IMG/VR virus record: IMGVR_UViG_3300030102_007483 | Location: 1 to 64,000 of that record | Length of the DNA stretch: 64,000 bases | Reading direction: 5' to 3' (one strand) | From: a virus | Shown here: one piece after another, positions 24,037 through 33,913 of the stretch | How positions within the stretch are numbered: the stretch's first letter is position 1 | Layout of the letters: the number at the start of each line of letters is the position of its first letter | Translations under genes and position numbers: made by a program | Notes under the pieces: model-generated | What the model saw: the letters and a program-made list of their open reading frames with translations, nothing else | Database searches by the model: none | Told to the model about the DNA's origin: nothing

Positions 24037-24585
24037 ATGGCACTTGGAAATAAATTCGCTACTGGCGGTGACATCGTCGACGGTCAGGATTCACAACCAT
24101 TCTGGACTCGCACCTATACAGATGAGCAATATCCTTTGGGTACTCTTCGTCTTGAGTCTGCCGATAATGTTGCGGATGCTGAGCACACTGATGGAACTGC
24201 CTTGGGCCTGAAAGGAGATCGCACATGGATCTTTGTGAAGGCAACGACTGCACTGACTATCTACGATTGCGCTATTGTTAAGGCAGCAGATACGGCAACA
24301 GCTTCTTTTGAGGTTGCTCCGTCGGATGCTGCTGGTGACAATGCACTCGATGTCGTTGGTGTGACGCAGACTGCGATTGCCGAAAACTCTTTCGGCTGGA
24401 TCGTTTGTGACGGTGAGTGTGTCGTCAATGGTAACGCCGGTATTACTGCGGGTCAGTTTCTTGACACGCACACTGGTGGTCAAGTAGACGACAGCACTGC
24501 TGCTGGAACGTTGATTGGTAAGGCTCTTTCAGGTACCGATACACCGGTTACTGGAACGATCCGCGCCCGGATTCGCCTGCCGTAG
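24037..24585 (+). CDS. Decoration-like head protein, 182 aa
   Basis: AGGAGG six bases upstream of ATG 24037. The protein is acidic and beta-rich, Thr/Ala/Asp-rich, with strands such as WIFVKATTALTIYDCAIVKA and a 'F-G-W-I-V-C-D-G' segment typical of small capsid-stabilising proteins that follow the coat gene. It would bind the outside of the head. A hairpin terminator follows. Confidence 0.6.
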   Translation: MALGNKFATGGDIVDGQDSQPFWTRTYTDEQYPLGTLRLESADNVADAEHTDGTALGLKGDRTWIFVKATTALTIYDCAIVKAADTATASFEVAPSDAAGDNALDVVGVTQTAIAENSFGWIVCDGECVVNGNAGITAGQFLDTHTGGQVDDSTAAGTLIGKALSGTDTPVTGTIRARIRLP

Positions 24586-24608
24586 CATTTGACTACGTGA
24601 TACACTTA

Positions 24609-24643
24609 GGGGGCGTGGCTTTCGGGTTACGCCCCCTTCGTCT
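24609..24643 (+). terminator. Hairpin terminator after capsid operon
   Basis: gggggcgt (24609-24616) pairs with acgccccc (24629-24636), followed by TTCGTCTTT. The T-run is weak, so partial read-through into the tail genes is likely and would lower their expression relative to capsid. Confidence 0.65.
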
Positions 24644-24654
24644 TTGGAGGTACA

Positions 24655-26526
24655 ATGGACGTTTCGCTCGCAGCACTTCGTAGTCGTTTATACGCCTTGA
24701 GGTCATGGGACTCAACCGGCACAACACTCGACAATCGGATCCGTGCTGCACTGAACTTGGCACTCGATCGCATCGCTGGAGATATTCCCGAAGCATTGGT
24801 GCCCGACGAGGAACACATCGTATTGTTGCCCGACGTAGATGGTCAGGCCGATGTCATTAGCTCTAAGGTTTGTACCTTCGATAATGACAAGCGTTTGCTG
24901 TATTTCGTGGACACTGCAGGCGTTTCGATTGGTGCTGCGGCAAGTGCCACCTCATGGACACCCACTGTGACTGGTGAGTGGGATGGGATCATGCACCTTG
25001 AGATCACGGACTCGACCGGCCGGATTCGTCGTCGTCAGAGTCGAGAGTGGTTCAAGGTGACTTCAAATGCGACTCTTTTTTATGTCGTTAGTCTTGACCG
25101 CCCAATGCCAGACATCATCGCGGCAAACGCAGGTCAGGATTTTCGAATCCATCAGCCGGAGTTTTTCTTCGCCGATGACGTCATGGAGGTTTTAGAGCCT
25201 GCTAAAATCTTTGATAGCTCACGCCAGAAAGTAACAAAAATTGCCACCTCATCCGCCAACCGTGATGATCTCTTTGATTTTCAGGGAAGCGCCACCGGTA
25301 GGCCGCACACTTGTTGGCGAGACCGGCACTTTCAGATACCAGCCCCTACTCAGGCTCCAGCCATTGTGGAAGTGGACATACGACAGCCAAAGATACCACC
25401 TCAAAAGGGTGCGGAAGTCAAAGCTGATGACGTCAAAAAACCGCCCGTAGAGAAGCCTCCACAAAAGAAAAACAGTTGGGCGTCAGCTTCAATCGCATAC
25501 GAAGGGTCGATCAGCGAAGCTGTCATTGTGGATGAATCAGCAAAGTTGCCCGAACCAGATGGCGCTTACAAATGGAACAATGAAAAGTCTTTGAGATCAG
25601 GTACTTGGGCTATTCGTTACACATACGTATGGGGCCGGAGAGACGACGAGTTTCAGCAGTCACCATCGATTGCTCCCGGAGGGGACGAAGATCATGACAG
25701 TTCGTTCGACTTGTCTTGGGCGTATGAGACGGGGTCAGTGACATCAACTGTTAGTCGATACACTGGTATCCATGATCCAGTTTGGGAAAGCGCACCCTCT
25801 CCTGTGACGGTGGTTGAGCAGAAGGATGTGAGCGCAGGGGTAGATGGTGCCCTCGTTCTTTCGGCTACAAACATCGACTCGATGCTCGGATTCGGGGACC
25901 CGGCATTCTTCCGGTTCAGCCGATCGGGACTGAGGATTCGTTACTACGTTGCCCATATCGATAAGACAATATCTGGTCGAGGAGAATTCAATTCTGTCGA
26001 GATCGGTGAGAAGTTTTATCTTCTCTGTGAGGTCGAGCCCACGTTTGATCATGTAGCTGCTCTGAGTGCCGCAGGTACGGCAGCGCCTTCTGGTTTGACA
26101 GGTATCGATCACCTGAAGGGTGGTCGAGTAGTTTGGAACGGTAGCCAGATTTATGATTACTATCGTCCCTTGAAGCACAGCACTGGATACTACGCGTGGC
26201 AGGTTTATCCGCAGCAAGATCAGCGATACGAGCTTGATTTTCGTGTTCTTCGTCTGCCTCGTAAGTTCGTGGACGCCCAAGATACTGCGCCTATCCAGAG
26301 GGACGCTGTTCCCTGTCTTATAGAGTTGGCGCTATACTATGTCAGTCTTGACGACGGTAACGATCAGACGAGCGCGCAGGCACATTTAAATCGATATCAT
26401 GAGTTGATGCGGGGGTTCAGGGATCGATACGCTAATGTGGGTGGTGCGGTCACACCCGTTCCATTTACTGGACATCGAGACCGTAGCCGCTATGGTACAT
26501 TTGGTTCACTTCCATTGGAAGATTAA
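24655..26526 (+). CDS. Tail adaptor-like structural protein, 623 aa
   Basis: GGAGG lies just upstream. The first 50 residues are helical (LAALRSRLYALRSWDSTG, then LDNRIRAALNLALDRIAGDI), which is how head-to-tail adaptor or gatekeeper proteins of short-tailed phages often begin. The rest is beta-rich, with strands such as YYVAHIDKTISGRGEFNSVE. A Pro/Lys-rich linker lies near 245-275. It would join portal to the tail tube. No exact family recognised; the call rests on position after the capsid genes and the fold-like pattern. Confidence 0.6.
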   Translation: MDVSLAALRSRLYALRSWDSTGTTLDNRIRAALNLALDRIAGDIPEALVPDEEHIVLLPDVDGQADVISSKVCTFDNDKRLLYFVDTAGVSIGAAASATSWTPTVTGEWDGIMHLEITDSTGRIRRRQSREWFKVTSNATLFYVVSLDRPMPDIIAANAGQDFRIHQPEFFFADDVMEVLEPAKIFDSSRQKVTKIATSSANRDDLFDFQGSATGRPHTCWRDRHFQIPAPTQAPAIVEVDIRQPKIPPQKGAEVKADDVKKPPVEKPPQKKNSWASASIAYEGSISEAVIVDESAKLPEPDGAYKWNNEKSLRSGTWAIRYTYVWGRRDDEFQQSPSIAPGGDEDHDSSFDLSWAYETGSVTSTVSRYTGIHDPVWESAPSPVTVVEQKDVSAGVDGALVLSATNIDSMLGFGDPAFFRFSRSGLRIRYYVAHIDKTISGRGEFNSVEIGEKFYLLCEVEPTFDHVAALSAAGTAAPSGLTGIDHLKGGRVVWNGSQIYDYYRPLKHSTGYYAWQVYPQQDQRYELDFRVLRLPRKFVDAQDTAPIQRDAVPCLIELALYYVSLDDGNDQTSAQAHLNRYHELMRGFRDRYANVGGAVTPVPFTGHRDRSRYGTFGSLPLED

Positions 26527-26569
26527 TTGGCTTGGTTCCCTTCGGGGAAGAACAACAAAGAGGTAGTAC

Positions 26570-27079
26570 ATGTCCGAAATCAAAAAATTCTATACAACTC
26601 TCACTGCAATTCCACGACCCAAAGTTGGGGATCGGTTTTATCGTACGACGCTCGTCAAACAATATGAGGAAGCTCTTATTGTCAGCATGCTCAGTCAGAG
26701 CGAGGACTCGGAAAACTGGTCTGCGACCCTCATGACTAAGAATGGTTTGGAGCAAGTGAGCGGGAACGTCGAGCACCGCAGTATTCATGATTGGATGCCT
26801 GTTGGTTGGCGTTTTGACGCTACGCTCGTCGGATGGATTCCGCCTGAGAGTGTTTTGCGAGACGACAGCAAAGATGCTGCAGATATCGAGGATCCCGTTG
26901 AGGCTGAAGCCGCAGCAACCACTGATGTGTTTGTAGTACCTGCACCGTGGGAGGGCGAAAAGTTCATGTCTTGGCGTTCGCGTGTGCTTAAGTCTGTGCC
27001 TGCACTCAAGGGTAAACGTGCGATCCAATCAAAGCTTTCCGACTCATGGAAGTCGAAGCAGTATGAAATCACTATTTAG
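26570..27079 (+). CDS. Hypothetical structural-module protein, 169 aa
   Basis: Alpha/beta protein beginning MSEIKKFYTTLTAIPRPK, with strands near DRFYRTTLVKQYEEALIVSM, an acidic stretch near 105-125, and a basic tail. It lies between the adaptor-like and nozzle-like genes with short gaps, so it is likely part of the neck or tail. No family recognised. An AGAGG lies upstream. Confidence 0.65.
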   Translation: MSEIKKFYTTLTAIPRPKVGDRFYRTTLVKQYEEALIVSMLSQSEDSENWSATLMTKNGLEQVSGNVEHRSIHDWMPVGWRFDATLVGWIPPESVLRDDSKDAADIEDPVEAEAAATTDVFVVPAPWEGEKFMSWRSRVLKSVPALKGKRAIQSKLSDSWKSKQYEITI

Positions 27080-27091
27080 TAGGGGTTGAAT

Positions 27092-29560
27092 GTGGCTGGA
27101 CCCACTCGTCAACAAACTAACTCTGTCATTGTACCTCCCGGAGAGGGCCGCAAAGCGTACGCTTCTGCCTCTCTTGCTTGGTTTGTGGAAAACCTTGAGA
27201 TGGAGGACGATGATTGTTTGAAGAGTGTAGTGGGTCCATCCATACTTAGAATTGGTGAGTCTGTTGAGGTAGAGACCTCACCACCACCCTCGCAGTCAAC
27301 AGTTTTTGTGCCTGATCTCAGCACTGGTGTGACGTGTGAGGGGGCGAACGATTTGGGTTCTTCGTTTGCTGATTTTGGTTTTAAAGCCGGAAGCAGACCC
27401 CACAGCATTTTTGCTGCAAACCTCATGAACGGTTCCGTCAATACTTTGATATATCGTTTTGGTACGCGACTCTTCCGCTTCAAGGGTGGTGTAGATGAGC
27501 CTGATGAGGTGATCGAGTCTGGCTTAAGTTCTGTCGAGAACCCCCGTTTTCCAGACCAATACGTGACCATCGGTAACACTATTGTTTGGACAAATGGAGT
27601 TGATCATCCGAGAGTGATGCTGTACACCGGGGATGTCTTTGACTTAGGATTCAAGATAAAGGCGTCAACACCAAGTGTCGCAGGTCCAACACAACCTGAC
27701 TTTGACGAAATACCACAATACTTCCCAAACTCTGTTGGATACTCATGGCCCGGTCGCATTGGAACGCCGGGTGATGTACTTGCGGGGAGGGAGGGATCAC
27801 TACTCAACGGTGGTTGGTACTATTATTTTCAGTTCGAAGATTTGTTCGGTAATCTCTCTGCGTTTTCGAGCCCAAGTGAGCCTGTATCGATCAACTCAAA
27901 TCAAGCTGATCCGTATGTGTCTGTCCGTAATGGTAAGCCGAGATACATCGCAGATACAGAATCGGCGGCTACATTTGCTTATGGCGGCCCCCGCACAGAG
28001 GCTGCTCAGGGCACGGAGATTGATGACCTGACTCGTAGGTTTCTTGTCCGTTTCAACGGTGACGCACCCGAAAATTCCGTCGCCGTCCGAGTCTTTCGAA
28101 CCCCTGACACCAAACATGTTGGTAATGATCCACAATTTTTGGCTCGTGTTCCGGGCTCAGGTCAGTTTACTTTCGATGATAACAAAAGTGATTCAGAGCT
28201 TGGTCTTGTTTGGGAAGAGACGGTTGAGACGCCTGTGTTCCGCGTTGCTTGTTCCCATCAAGGCAGATTGATTGTCGGTAACATTTCAGGCGATCCGGGT
28301 GCTGTTCGTCAGTCCCGTCCGGGTCTTCCGGGAACATTTAGTAAATTCGACATCGTTTACCCCGATGCGGGGGGAGCAGAGATAACCGGACTGGTCTCAC
28401 ACAATGGCCACCTGTTGGCTTTCACTGAAAACGCGACGTACGCCATTGGGCAAGATTTTAAGATGGCCCAACCAGTGTCACTGGGCGTAGGCTGCATGGC
28501 ACCAAGATCCATCAACGCATTGCCAGATGGTACATTGATGTGGCTTGGTAGAGACGGTTTCTACGGTATGAGGAGTTTTGGTCAGATTGTTCGCATGAGC
28601 ATGCCGATCGAACAATCCTTTAAGACTGACGTCAACTCTTCTCGAATGCATATGGCAGTCTCTGTAATCGACTCAGAAACAAAAGAGTATCGCTGCGCTC
28701 TAGCCAAGTCAGGTGAAACACATAATCGTCTGATGTTTTGTTTCGACGGAAAGTATTGGAGACGTCAAACTCTTGGAATTCACATAGCGGATATGTGTAA
28801 CAGCAAGGACTGGCGTAAGTACACTTTTGTGGCTGGATTAGATCCTAGAGAAAAAGACCTTTCGTTAAAGGCAAAATTTTCTGGTGCAACAAACAAAGAC
28901 ATATCGACTGCGGTAGAAAATAGGACTCACGACTACAGTAGAGTTTTTGTTCTCGACCGGCAGACTACTGATTACTTCGGTCCACCACGACGGATTAGGT
29001 ATCGATCGAGTTGGATACAAGCTTCGGAAAACGGGCTTGTGCCGACGAACGTACGAACCTTGTACGTTGGACTAAAGGATGCTTGGAACGGATTCGCGAC
29101 GGTCAGAATCTACAAAAATGGGTCATGGAAACCTTTCCAAGAAATGAAAGATCTGCTTCTGGTTGGGCCCGATGACGAGTCTGACGTAGTTAACGACATT
29201 GCAGGTAATGCGGTTTACGGAGAGTCGAAGGTGCATCGTCCGCGCTTGTTTTGGCGTCAGGTGCCCGTGGATCTACACAATGTAAATTCATGGGCCTTCG
29301 AGATTGAATTGATTGGTTGGCCATCTGGTATGCCCCTTGCAGCGTCAAGCATTCCGTCGTCCGTGGGCAAAAACGATAAATCCTCTTACATCGATCTTTT
29401 TGGGTCAAACAAAGATGGCATTGAATCCTTCAACGAGAAAATGCAAAATCCGAAGTCTCTGGAGCTTGGACGCCTGCGACTCGCTGCTTTTGCTTTCGAC
29501 GTAAGTATTGCTACTATGGGATCGCCGTTCGGTCGAGTTCCAAAGAGAATGGACGAGTAG
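27092..29560 (+). CDS. Tail nozzle-like protein, 822 aa
   Basis: GTG 27092 has AGGGG six bases upstream, better than the in-frame TTG at 27086. The protein is long and beta-rich, with repeated strand pairs (RLIVGNISGDPGAVRQSRPG, LLAFTENATYAIGQDF), and a propeller-like middle. This is the usual build of the nozzle (tail tube) protein of short-tailed phages, which forms the distal DNA channel as a hexamer. Family assignment is inferred from size, order and composition. Confidence 0.65.
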   Translation: MAGPTRQQTNSVIVPPGEGRKAYASASLAWFVENLEMEDDDCLKSVVGPSILRIGESVEVETSPPPSQSTVFVPDLSTGVTCEGANDLGSSFADFGFKAGSRPHSIFAANLMNGSVNTLIYRFGTRLFRFKGGVDEPDEVIESGLSSVENPRFPDQYVTIGNTIVWTNGVDHPRVMLYTGDVFDLGFKIKASTPSVAGPTQPDFDEIPQYFPNSVGYSWPGRIGTPGDVLAGREGSLLNGGWYYYFQFEDLFGNLSAFSSPSEPVSINSNQADPYVSVRNGKPRYIADTESAATFAYGGPRTEAAQGTEIDDLTRRFLVRFNGDAPENSVAVRVFRTPDTKHVGNDPQFLARVPGSGQFTFDDNKSDSELGLVWEETVETPVFRVACSHQGRLIVGNISGDPGAVRQSRPGLPGTFSKFDIVYPDAGGAEITGLVSHNGHLLAFTENATYAIGQDFKMAQPVSLGVGCMAPRSINALPDGTLMWLGRDGFYGMRSFGQIVRMSMPIEQSFKTDVNSSRMHMAVSVIDSETKEYRCALAKSGETHNRLMFCFDGKYWRRQTLGIHIADMCNSKDWRKYTFVAGLDPREKDLSLKAKFSGATNKDISTAVENRTHDYSRVFVLDRQTTDYFGPPRRIRYRSSWIQASENGLVPTNVRTLYVGLKDAWNGFATVRIYKNGSWKPFQEMKDLLLVGPDDESDVVNDIAGNAVYGESKVHRPRLFWRQVPVDLHNVNSWAFEIELIGWPSGMPLAASSIPSSVGKNDKSSYIDLFGSNKDGIESFNEKMQNPKSLELGRLRLAAFAFDVSIATMGSPFGRVPKRMDE

Positions 29561-29561
29561 T

Positions 29562-32153
29562 ATGCCCTTTATTTTTCCGAAACGTTTTCTCCGTCCTCGC
29601 GACGTACTCGATCCTTTTGAGTACAACCAAGACAAGGAGCCTGTTCAGGAACTTCTTGACGGAGAGTTGGACCGAACAAACTTCAACGGAAAAAGGTTGA
29701 AGAGTGAACTGAAGCCTCACCCCGAAAGTGACACCGGTCTTGGTTCAGAACTGGAATTTGAACGTAGTGTCGCCGAGGACGCGTACTATCAAATGTTTAG
29801 GGCCGAGTCCGAAGTACCGACAATTTTTGAGAGTGGCGAACCGACGGACACATCAGGCAAAAAAGCTGCGTTGGGGATACCAATTAATAAGTTTCGAGGG
29901 GTTCCAAATTTCTTTCATTTTGCTGGTAAGGAGTTTCGTGAGGATGATCTCAATAGCCAAGCTGAGGCTGAAACCGGATCTACAAATTTCTACACCAACT
30001 ACACGTCAGATCCCTTTGTAGTTCCTAACAGCGGAGAATGGGACGCGGTTACGGGGGCGTCCTGTGTTGTGCCTTCAGGTCAGGATAACCTCTACATCAA
30101 TGCTTTTCTTCAGTACGTATGGCAGGGATTCTTCGAGCCCAAGCCACCATGGCGATACGAAGGTGCCACCGCAAGAACTACACGGTTTTCCTACATGGGC
30201 AATCATAAACCCGCTAAAGGAAAGTGTGCCCAGAGAGAAGCTCAAAACTTGAATAATTTTGGTCCCAGCGACAACTGGGTTTTTTGGCAAACTGCTTATA
30301 GTTTTAATGCGGGACTAAAAACATTCAATGAGTCTACGGGTGAGGCGACATTCAAAACACCATTTGAGGGTGAGTTGTCGACGGGTCAAACGCCTATGAT
30401 TCAAGCTTATCCTTACGCCTACCCGTTGAACGAAGCCTCAGCCACGGAAGAGGCAGAAAGGCCCCAACTCGGAGGGTATCATCACATTTCGAAAGGTTTT
30501 TACCCGTGTCTGGTCCAATTTGCAATTCGTGTTGACGGTAGGATTCTAGACGACACAATTACGGGTAAAACATTTTCTTTTGAGGAATCGGCTCACGGAC
30601 TACGAATTGACGACAGTGCTCTCGTTGGCGATTCAGATGGTAAGTTTGTGTTCGGTCAACGCAGTGCTTCAAACTCTATGAGCTACGAGGACACAAAAAA
30701 CGCTCGCCCCGGACAAAAGATTCGTGCCTCCAGAGCAACAGCATGTGGCCCAGAAATCCTACCGGTCAGAATCGGCGCTGTTATCCCTGTGAGTCCCGGT
30801 TCTCACACGGTTGAAATCGTGGCTCGCAGACTTATTAGGAAACGTAAAAAGTTCGAGGTAGGTGATTTCGTTGGGGTTTTTAGTCGCCGACTGAACGTCA
30901 TGAAGCTACCAATTTTTCCGGTAAATGTCGACGGATCGTCTGTTGAATCAGCCGTGACCACCAAATCTTTGGTGACGGAAGATTTGATTGACAACAGTCA
31001 AAAGCGAGACTTCCAAGCTTTGGAGGATCGCGTCAATAACATTCGATCTTCCGATATTAAAAAACATTCCTTGCCTCACACGCACCTCCCATCGAAAGTC
31101 ACAAAATTTGCTTCGGTGGGCGTATCTCCGAGTTTCAGCGTAGGTGAGAATCGAGAAACCGTATCAAGCTGCGTGATTAGTTCTCGGTTTCCCGGATTCA
31201 AAAATTTACAGTATTTAGATAGGCGAGTCATCGACACGGCAAACCATGTGACAGCAGCGTTTGGGTTTAGCACTGCTTTAACTGGTGCTGGTTGGCAGTT
31301 GCTGCATGACGGAGAGTCTGGCTCTGATCAAGACTTTCTATCGATCAAAGACGAAACTGGCGGATCGTTGTCGATCGCCGAAAACGAAAAAATGCTGATC
31401 TTTGCCGACGTCGAAGTGCGCGGTATCCGGCCTGAGCTTGATATGAGGGTTTCGAGTCTTATCGAAAAATTCTTAGCTGGTGAAGCGCATCCGAGAGATG
31501 TGTCAGATTTTTATTCCTTTATTCTTCCCGACCGATATCTAGACTTATTTGCGTTGTTTAATATTGGTTATCGAACTGGAACCGACTCGTTTGACAACTG
31601 GACAATTGGGTCAAAGTTTGCGCCTGCAGTTATAAACTCATCGAATTGGTTGAACCGCACTGCTGCGTTCCTACCTTCGTTCGAGTTTGAGACTAAACAC
31701 ATGGTTGCTACTCAGGGAGGGAATGTTCAGTCGGAGGTTGGAATAGACTCCACAGTTCGTGTAGATTTGAGAGGGAATCAGGGTGCCCCGAATAATTTGG
31801 GTATTACCGTCCCCCTGATGCTTTGTCTTGACTCAAGTGATTTTGCCTCCGAGGCCGATCGTTCCATTACAGAAATAGGTGTTTTAGGCTGTACCGCGAT
31901 GCCTTTTTGGTGGGATGGGCTTGTTGCTCATAGCGCATCAAGTTGCACTAAAAGTCGCCAAGAAGGATTAGAGGCCGTGGTGCCTGACCCTGATGACGGA
32001 TCGGGGGCGGAGTTGAGCACGACAGAAAAAAGTTTTATGAACGCTTGGATGAGCCCCGCACGCAGCCTTGAGACGCCGGGACGTGGGATACTGTCTGGTG
32101 TTGACGCTCATATTGGTCGATGCCGACTTACCGTTATCAAAATGTTGAAGTGA
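29562..32153 (+). CDS. Large structural/tail protein, 863 aa
   Basis: The start at 29562 (MPFIFPKRFLRPRDVLD) follows the upstream TAG after one base. The longer in-frame version overlaps the previous gene and has no support. The protein is mixed, with a long N-terminal acidic part, several Ser/Thr/Gly-rich strands and an aromatic-rich region (WQGFFEPKPPWRY). The C-terminus (P-G-R-G-I-L ... G-R-C-R-L) resembles that of the next gene product, suggesting shared assembly. Likely a tail appendage or tail hub component. No family recognised. Confidence 0.65.
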   Translation: MPFIFPKRFLRPRDVLDPFEYNQDKEPVQELLDGELDRTNFNGKRLKSELKPHPESDTGLGSELEFERSVAEDAYYQMFRAESEVPTIFESGEPTDTSGKKAALGIPINKFRGVPNFFHFAGKEFREDDLNSQAEAETGSTNFYTNYTSDPFVVPNSGEWDAVTGASCVVPSGQDNLYINAFLQYVWQGFFEPKPPWRYEGATARTTRFSYMGNHKPAKGKCAQREAQNLNNFGPSDNWVFWQTAYSFNAGLKTFNESTGEATFKTPFEGELSTGQTPMIQAYPYAYPLNEASATEEAERPQLGGYHHISKGFYPCLVQFAIRVDGRILDDTITGKTFSFEESAHGLRIDDSALVGDSDGKFVFGQRSASNSMSYEDTKNARPGQKIRASRATACGPEILPVRIGAVIPVSPGSHTVEIVARRLIRKRKKFEVGDFVGVFSRRLNVMKLPIFPVNVDGSSVESAVTTKSLVTEDLIDNSQKRDFQALEDRVNNIRSSDIKKHSLPHTHLPSKVTKFASVGVSPSFSVGENRETVSSCVISSRFPGFKNLQYLDRRVIDTANHVTAAFGFSTALTGAGWQLLHDGESGSDQDFLSIKDETGGSLSIAENEKMLIFADVEVRGIRPELDMRVSSLIEKFLAGEAHPRDVSDFYSFILPDRYLDLFALFNIGYRTGTDSFDNWTIGSKFAPAVINSSNWLNRTAAFLPSFEFETKHMVATQGGNVQSEVGIDSTVRVDLRGNQGAPNNLGITVPLMLCLDSSDFASEADRSITEIGVLGCTAMPFWWDGLVAHSASSCTKSRQEGLEAVVPDPDDGSGAELSTTEKSFMNAWMSPARSLETPGRGILSGVDAHIGRCRLTVIKMLK

Positions 32154-32156
32154 CGT

Positions 32157-33107
32157 ATGCCTAAAATTCAATTGGACCTTTCGCCGTTTTCCGAGTCTGA
32201 AAAAATATTACGAACTACGGATCCTAAAGCTGCGGCTCGTGTGGATGAGCCGTATACAGAAAACATACATGCTCGCCCTGACGTCAGAGACGCGGCCGAA
32301 TCTGCGGAATTTGTTGTTTCGGGTTCAGCAATCAGAGAGGGATTGATGTCGGCCTCGAATGGATTGTTGGATTCTTTCAATCTGCACTCAGGCACAGAAA
32401 TTAGAGACATACACGTCATGCCTGAGCAAGCTTCGTATGCTCGAATGGAATCATATACAGACTCCTCGACTCTTTACGGAAACGGAATGGGTCAACGGAA
32501 CATGGGGGAAAAGAACGAAAGGTTTGTCACGCTTCCCGGTGTTACGATCCGTTGGTTTCAGCCCTTCGACACTACAGTCAGTCTGATGCACTGGGATTTA
32601 TTTTTTAGCTACAACAACTGGCAGGGCGAATACGTAGACAAAGAGGCGCGGTTTAGCAACAACGGCAGAAAAACAAAAATGGATCTTCAATGTATTCTAG
32701 ACGGTGAGTACATCCCGTTTACTAAACGAAGAATATCAGAAAATATGTTTCACCCTGTGTCTCCGGGATTTAAGAACACGGTTCCCGAAATTCCCGGTCC
32801 CGGACGTAATCTCTATAGTACCTACCCAGAAGGTTTAGAGAATAAACAAGGTGGTGGACCGAAGTATTGTTTTTCCGAAGCTCACTCGGCCGCACCATTA
32901 AGCCTTCATTTTGCACAAGCACTTACCAAAGGGTTTCACGAGATTTCCGTGCAGGTCAAAACAGTAAACATTGGAGGCGAGGCCGTGTATGTTCAGAACA
33001 TTGGATCTGAGCATCGTACTTCTCAAGTCCGTGGCCGAGGATTTTTCGAGTTATGTGCAAAGCTAAGTTTAGGAATCCGAAACGCTCGAGTGATTTCGCT
33101 TTTGTAA
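32157..33107 (+). CDS. Structural protein related to the upstream gene product, 316 aa
   Basis: Begins MPKIQLDLSPFSESEKILRT. It has aromatic-rich strands in the middle (VTIRWFQPFDTTVSLMHWDL) and ends V-R-G-R-G-F-F-E-L ... N-A-R-V-I-S-L-L. The ending parallels the C-terminus of the 863-residue protein before it, so the two may be paralogous tail components of unequal length. Function unknown. Three bases separate it from the upstream gene. Confidence 0.65.
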   Translation: MPKIQLDLSPFSESEKILRTTDPKAAARVDEPYTENIHARPDVRDAAESAEFVVSGSAIREGLMSASNGLLDSFNLHSGTEIRDIHVMPEQASYARMESYTDSSTLYGNGMGQRNMGEKNERFVTLPGVTIRWFQPFDTTVSLMHWDLFFSYNNWQGEYVDKEARFSNNGRKTKMDLQCILDGEYIPFTKRRISENMFHPVSPGFKNTVPEIPGPGRNLYSTYPEGLENKQGGGPKYCFSEAHSAAPLSLHFAQALTKGFHEISVQVKTVNIGGEAVYVQNIGSEHRTSQVRGRGFFELCAKLSLGIRNARVISLL

Positions 33108-33120
33108 ACGCGCTATACTT
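33092..33120 (+). promoter_or_regulatory. Possible promoter before the ejection-protein genes
   Basis: TGATTT (33092-33097), 17-base spacer, TATACT (33115-33120), within the end of one gene and 17 bases before the next start. A late promoter is possible. The -35 is poor. Confidence 0.35.
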
Positions 33121-33136
33121 CGCGGGGAGAGCAAAT

Positions 33137-33913
33137 ATGACACCCATTTTTCCGCCGTTCCATCCGATCGCAATCGTTTGTATTCTTGTTTTTGGGTTGA
33201 TGTGTCTGTTTCTCGGAGGCACCCTGTCGACGGATGTACTCTACGCTATAGACCCTTTTACGGGGACAGCCATAGCTTTGGGTGTCGCTAAAGTTGCCTC
33301 TGACGTCGTTAGCGGTTTGCGAGAAGCTAAGGCAGGTAGAGACGCCATTAAAAACCTTAGGGCAAGTCCAGAGTTCAAAGCTTTAAGTGCCGAACAAAAG
33401 AAAGCCCGAGAGCGTCAAGAAGCCGATTCATATGGCCTGAGTGCCGCCGCAAAGCGAAAACTTGGGATCGAATCCGGTAAGCAGTTCAAAGCCTCTGTCG
33501 CTAAGACTCAGGCAGATTTACAAGCCGGCAAAGCAGACCCAACAAAGATGGCTGGTAGCCGAGAATTGGTCGATAGGATCTCAGCCGGAGCGGCAGATAC
33601 GGCAGTCAAGACTGCTGCTGCAGCTGAGGAGCAATCCGGAAAGCTCGCTATGGCTCAAAAGGCTCAAGACTCCAAGACTATCGCTACCGCAGCCAGTCAG
33701 GCACAGGCCTTAATCGCGGCAGATGAGCAGGCAAAGCTGAAGCGAGATCAGGCGATTCTTGGTGGTGTATCAGACGCAGCAAGTATGGGCTTAGACGCGA
33801 CGTTAGGGTTGGCTCAAAATCAAGCTAACCGCCGCTTGGACGCATCAAAGGTCAACGTGGGCACCGATCCCAATATGATACCGGGGTCAACTAATACTGG
33901 GACGGGATTCTAA
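33137..33913 (+). CDS. Membrane-anchored Ala/Lys-rich protein, 258 aa
   Basis: GGGGAGA precedes ATG 33137. A longer in-frame start at 33053 overlaps the previous gene without a binding site. Residues 8-30 are a hydrophobic segment (IAIVCILVFGLMCLFLGG), followed by a long Ala/Lys/Gln-rich helix (about 90-240) and a Thr/Gly-rich end. This build fits an ejected internal virion protein that inserts in the membrane. The stop overlaps the ATG of the 964-residue gene by one base. No family recognised. Confidence 0.65.
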   Translation: MTPIFPPFHPIAIVCILVFGLMCLFLGGTLSTDVLYAIDPFTGTAIALGVAKVASDVVSGLREAKAGRDAIKNLRASPEFKALSAEQKKARERQEADSYGLSAAAKRKLGIESGKQFKASVAKTQADLQAGKADPTKMAGSRELVDRISAGAADTAVKTAAAAEEQSGKLAMAQKAQDSKTIATAASQAQALIAADEQAKLKRDQAILGGVSDAASMGLDATLGLAQNQANRRLDASKVNVGTDPNMIPGSTNTGTGF

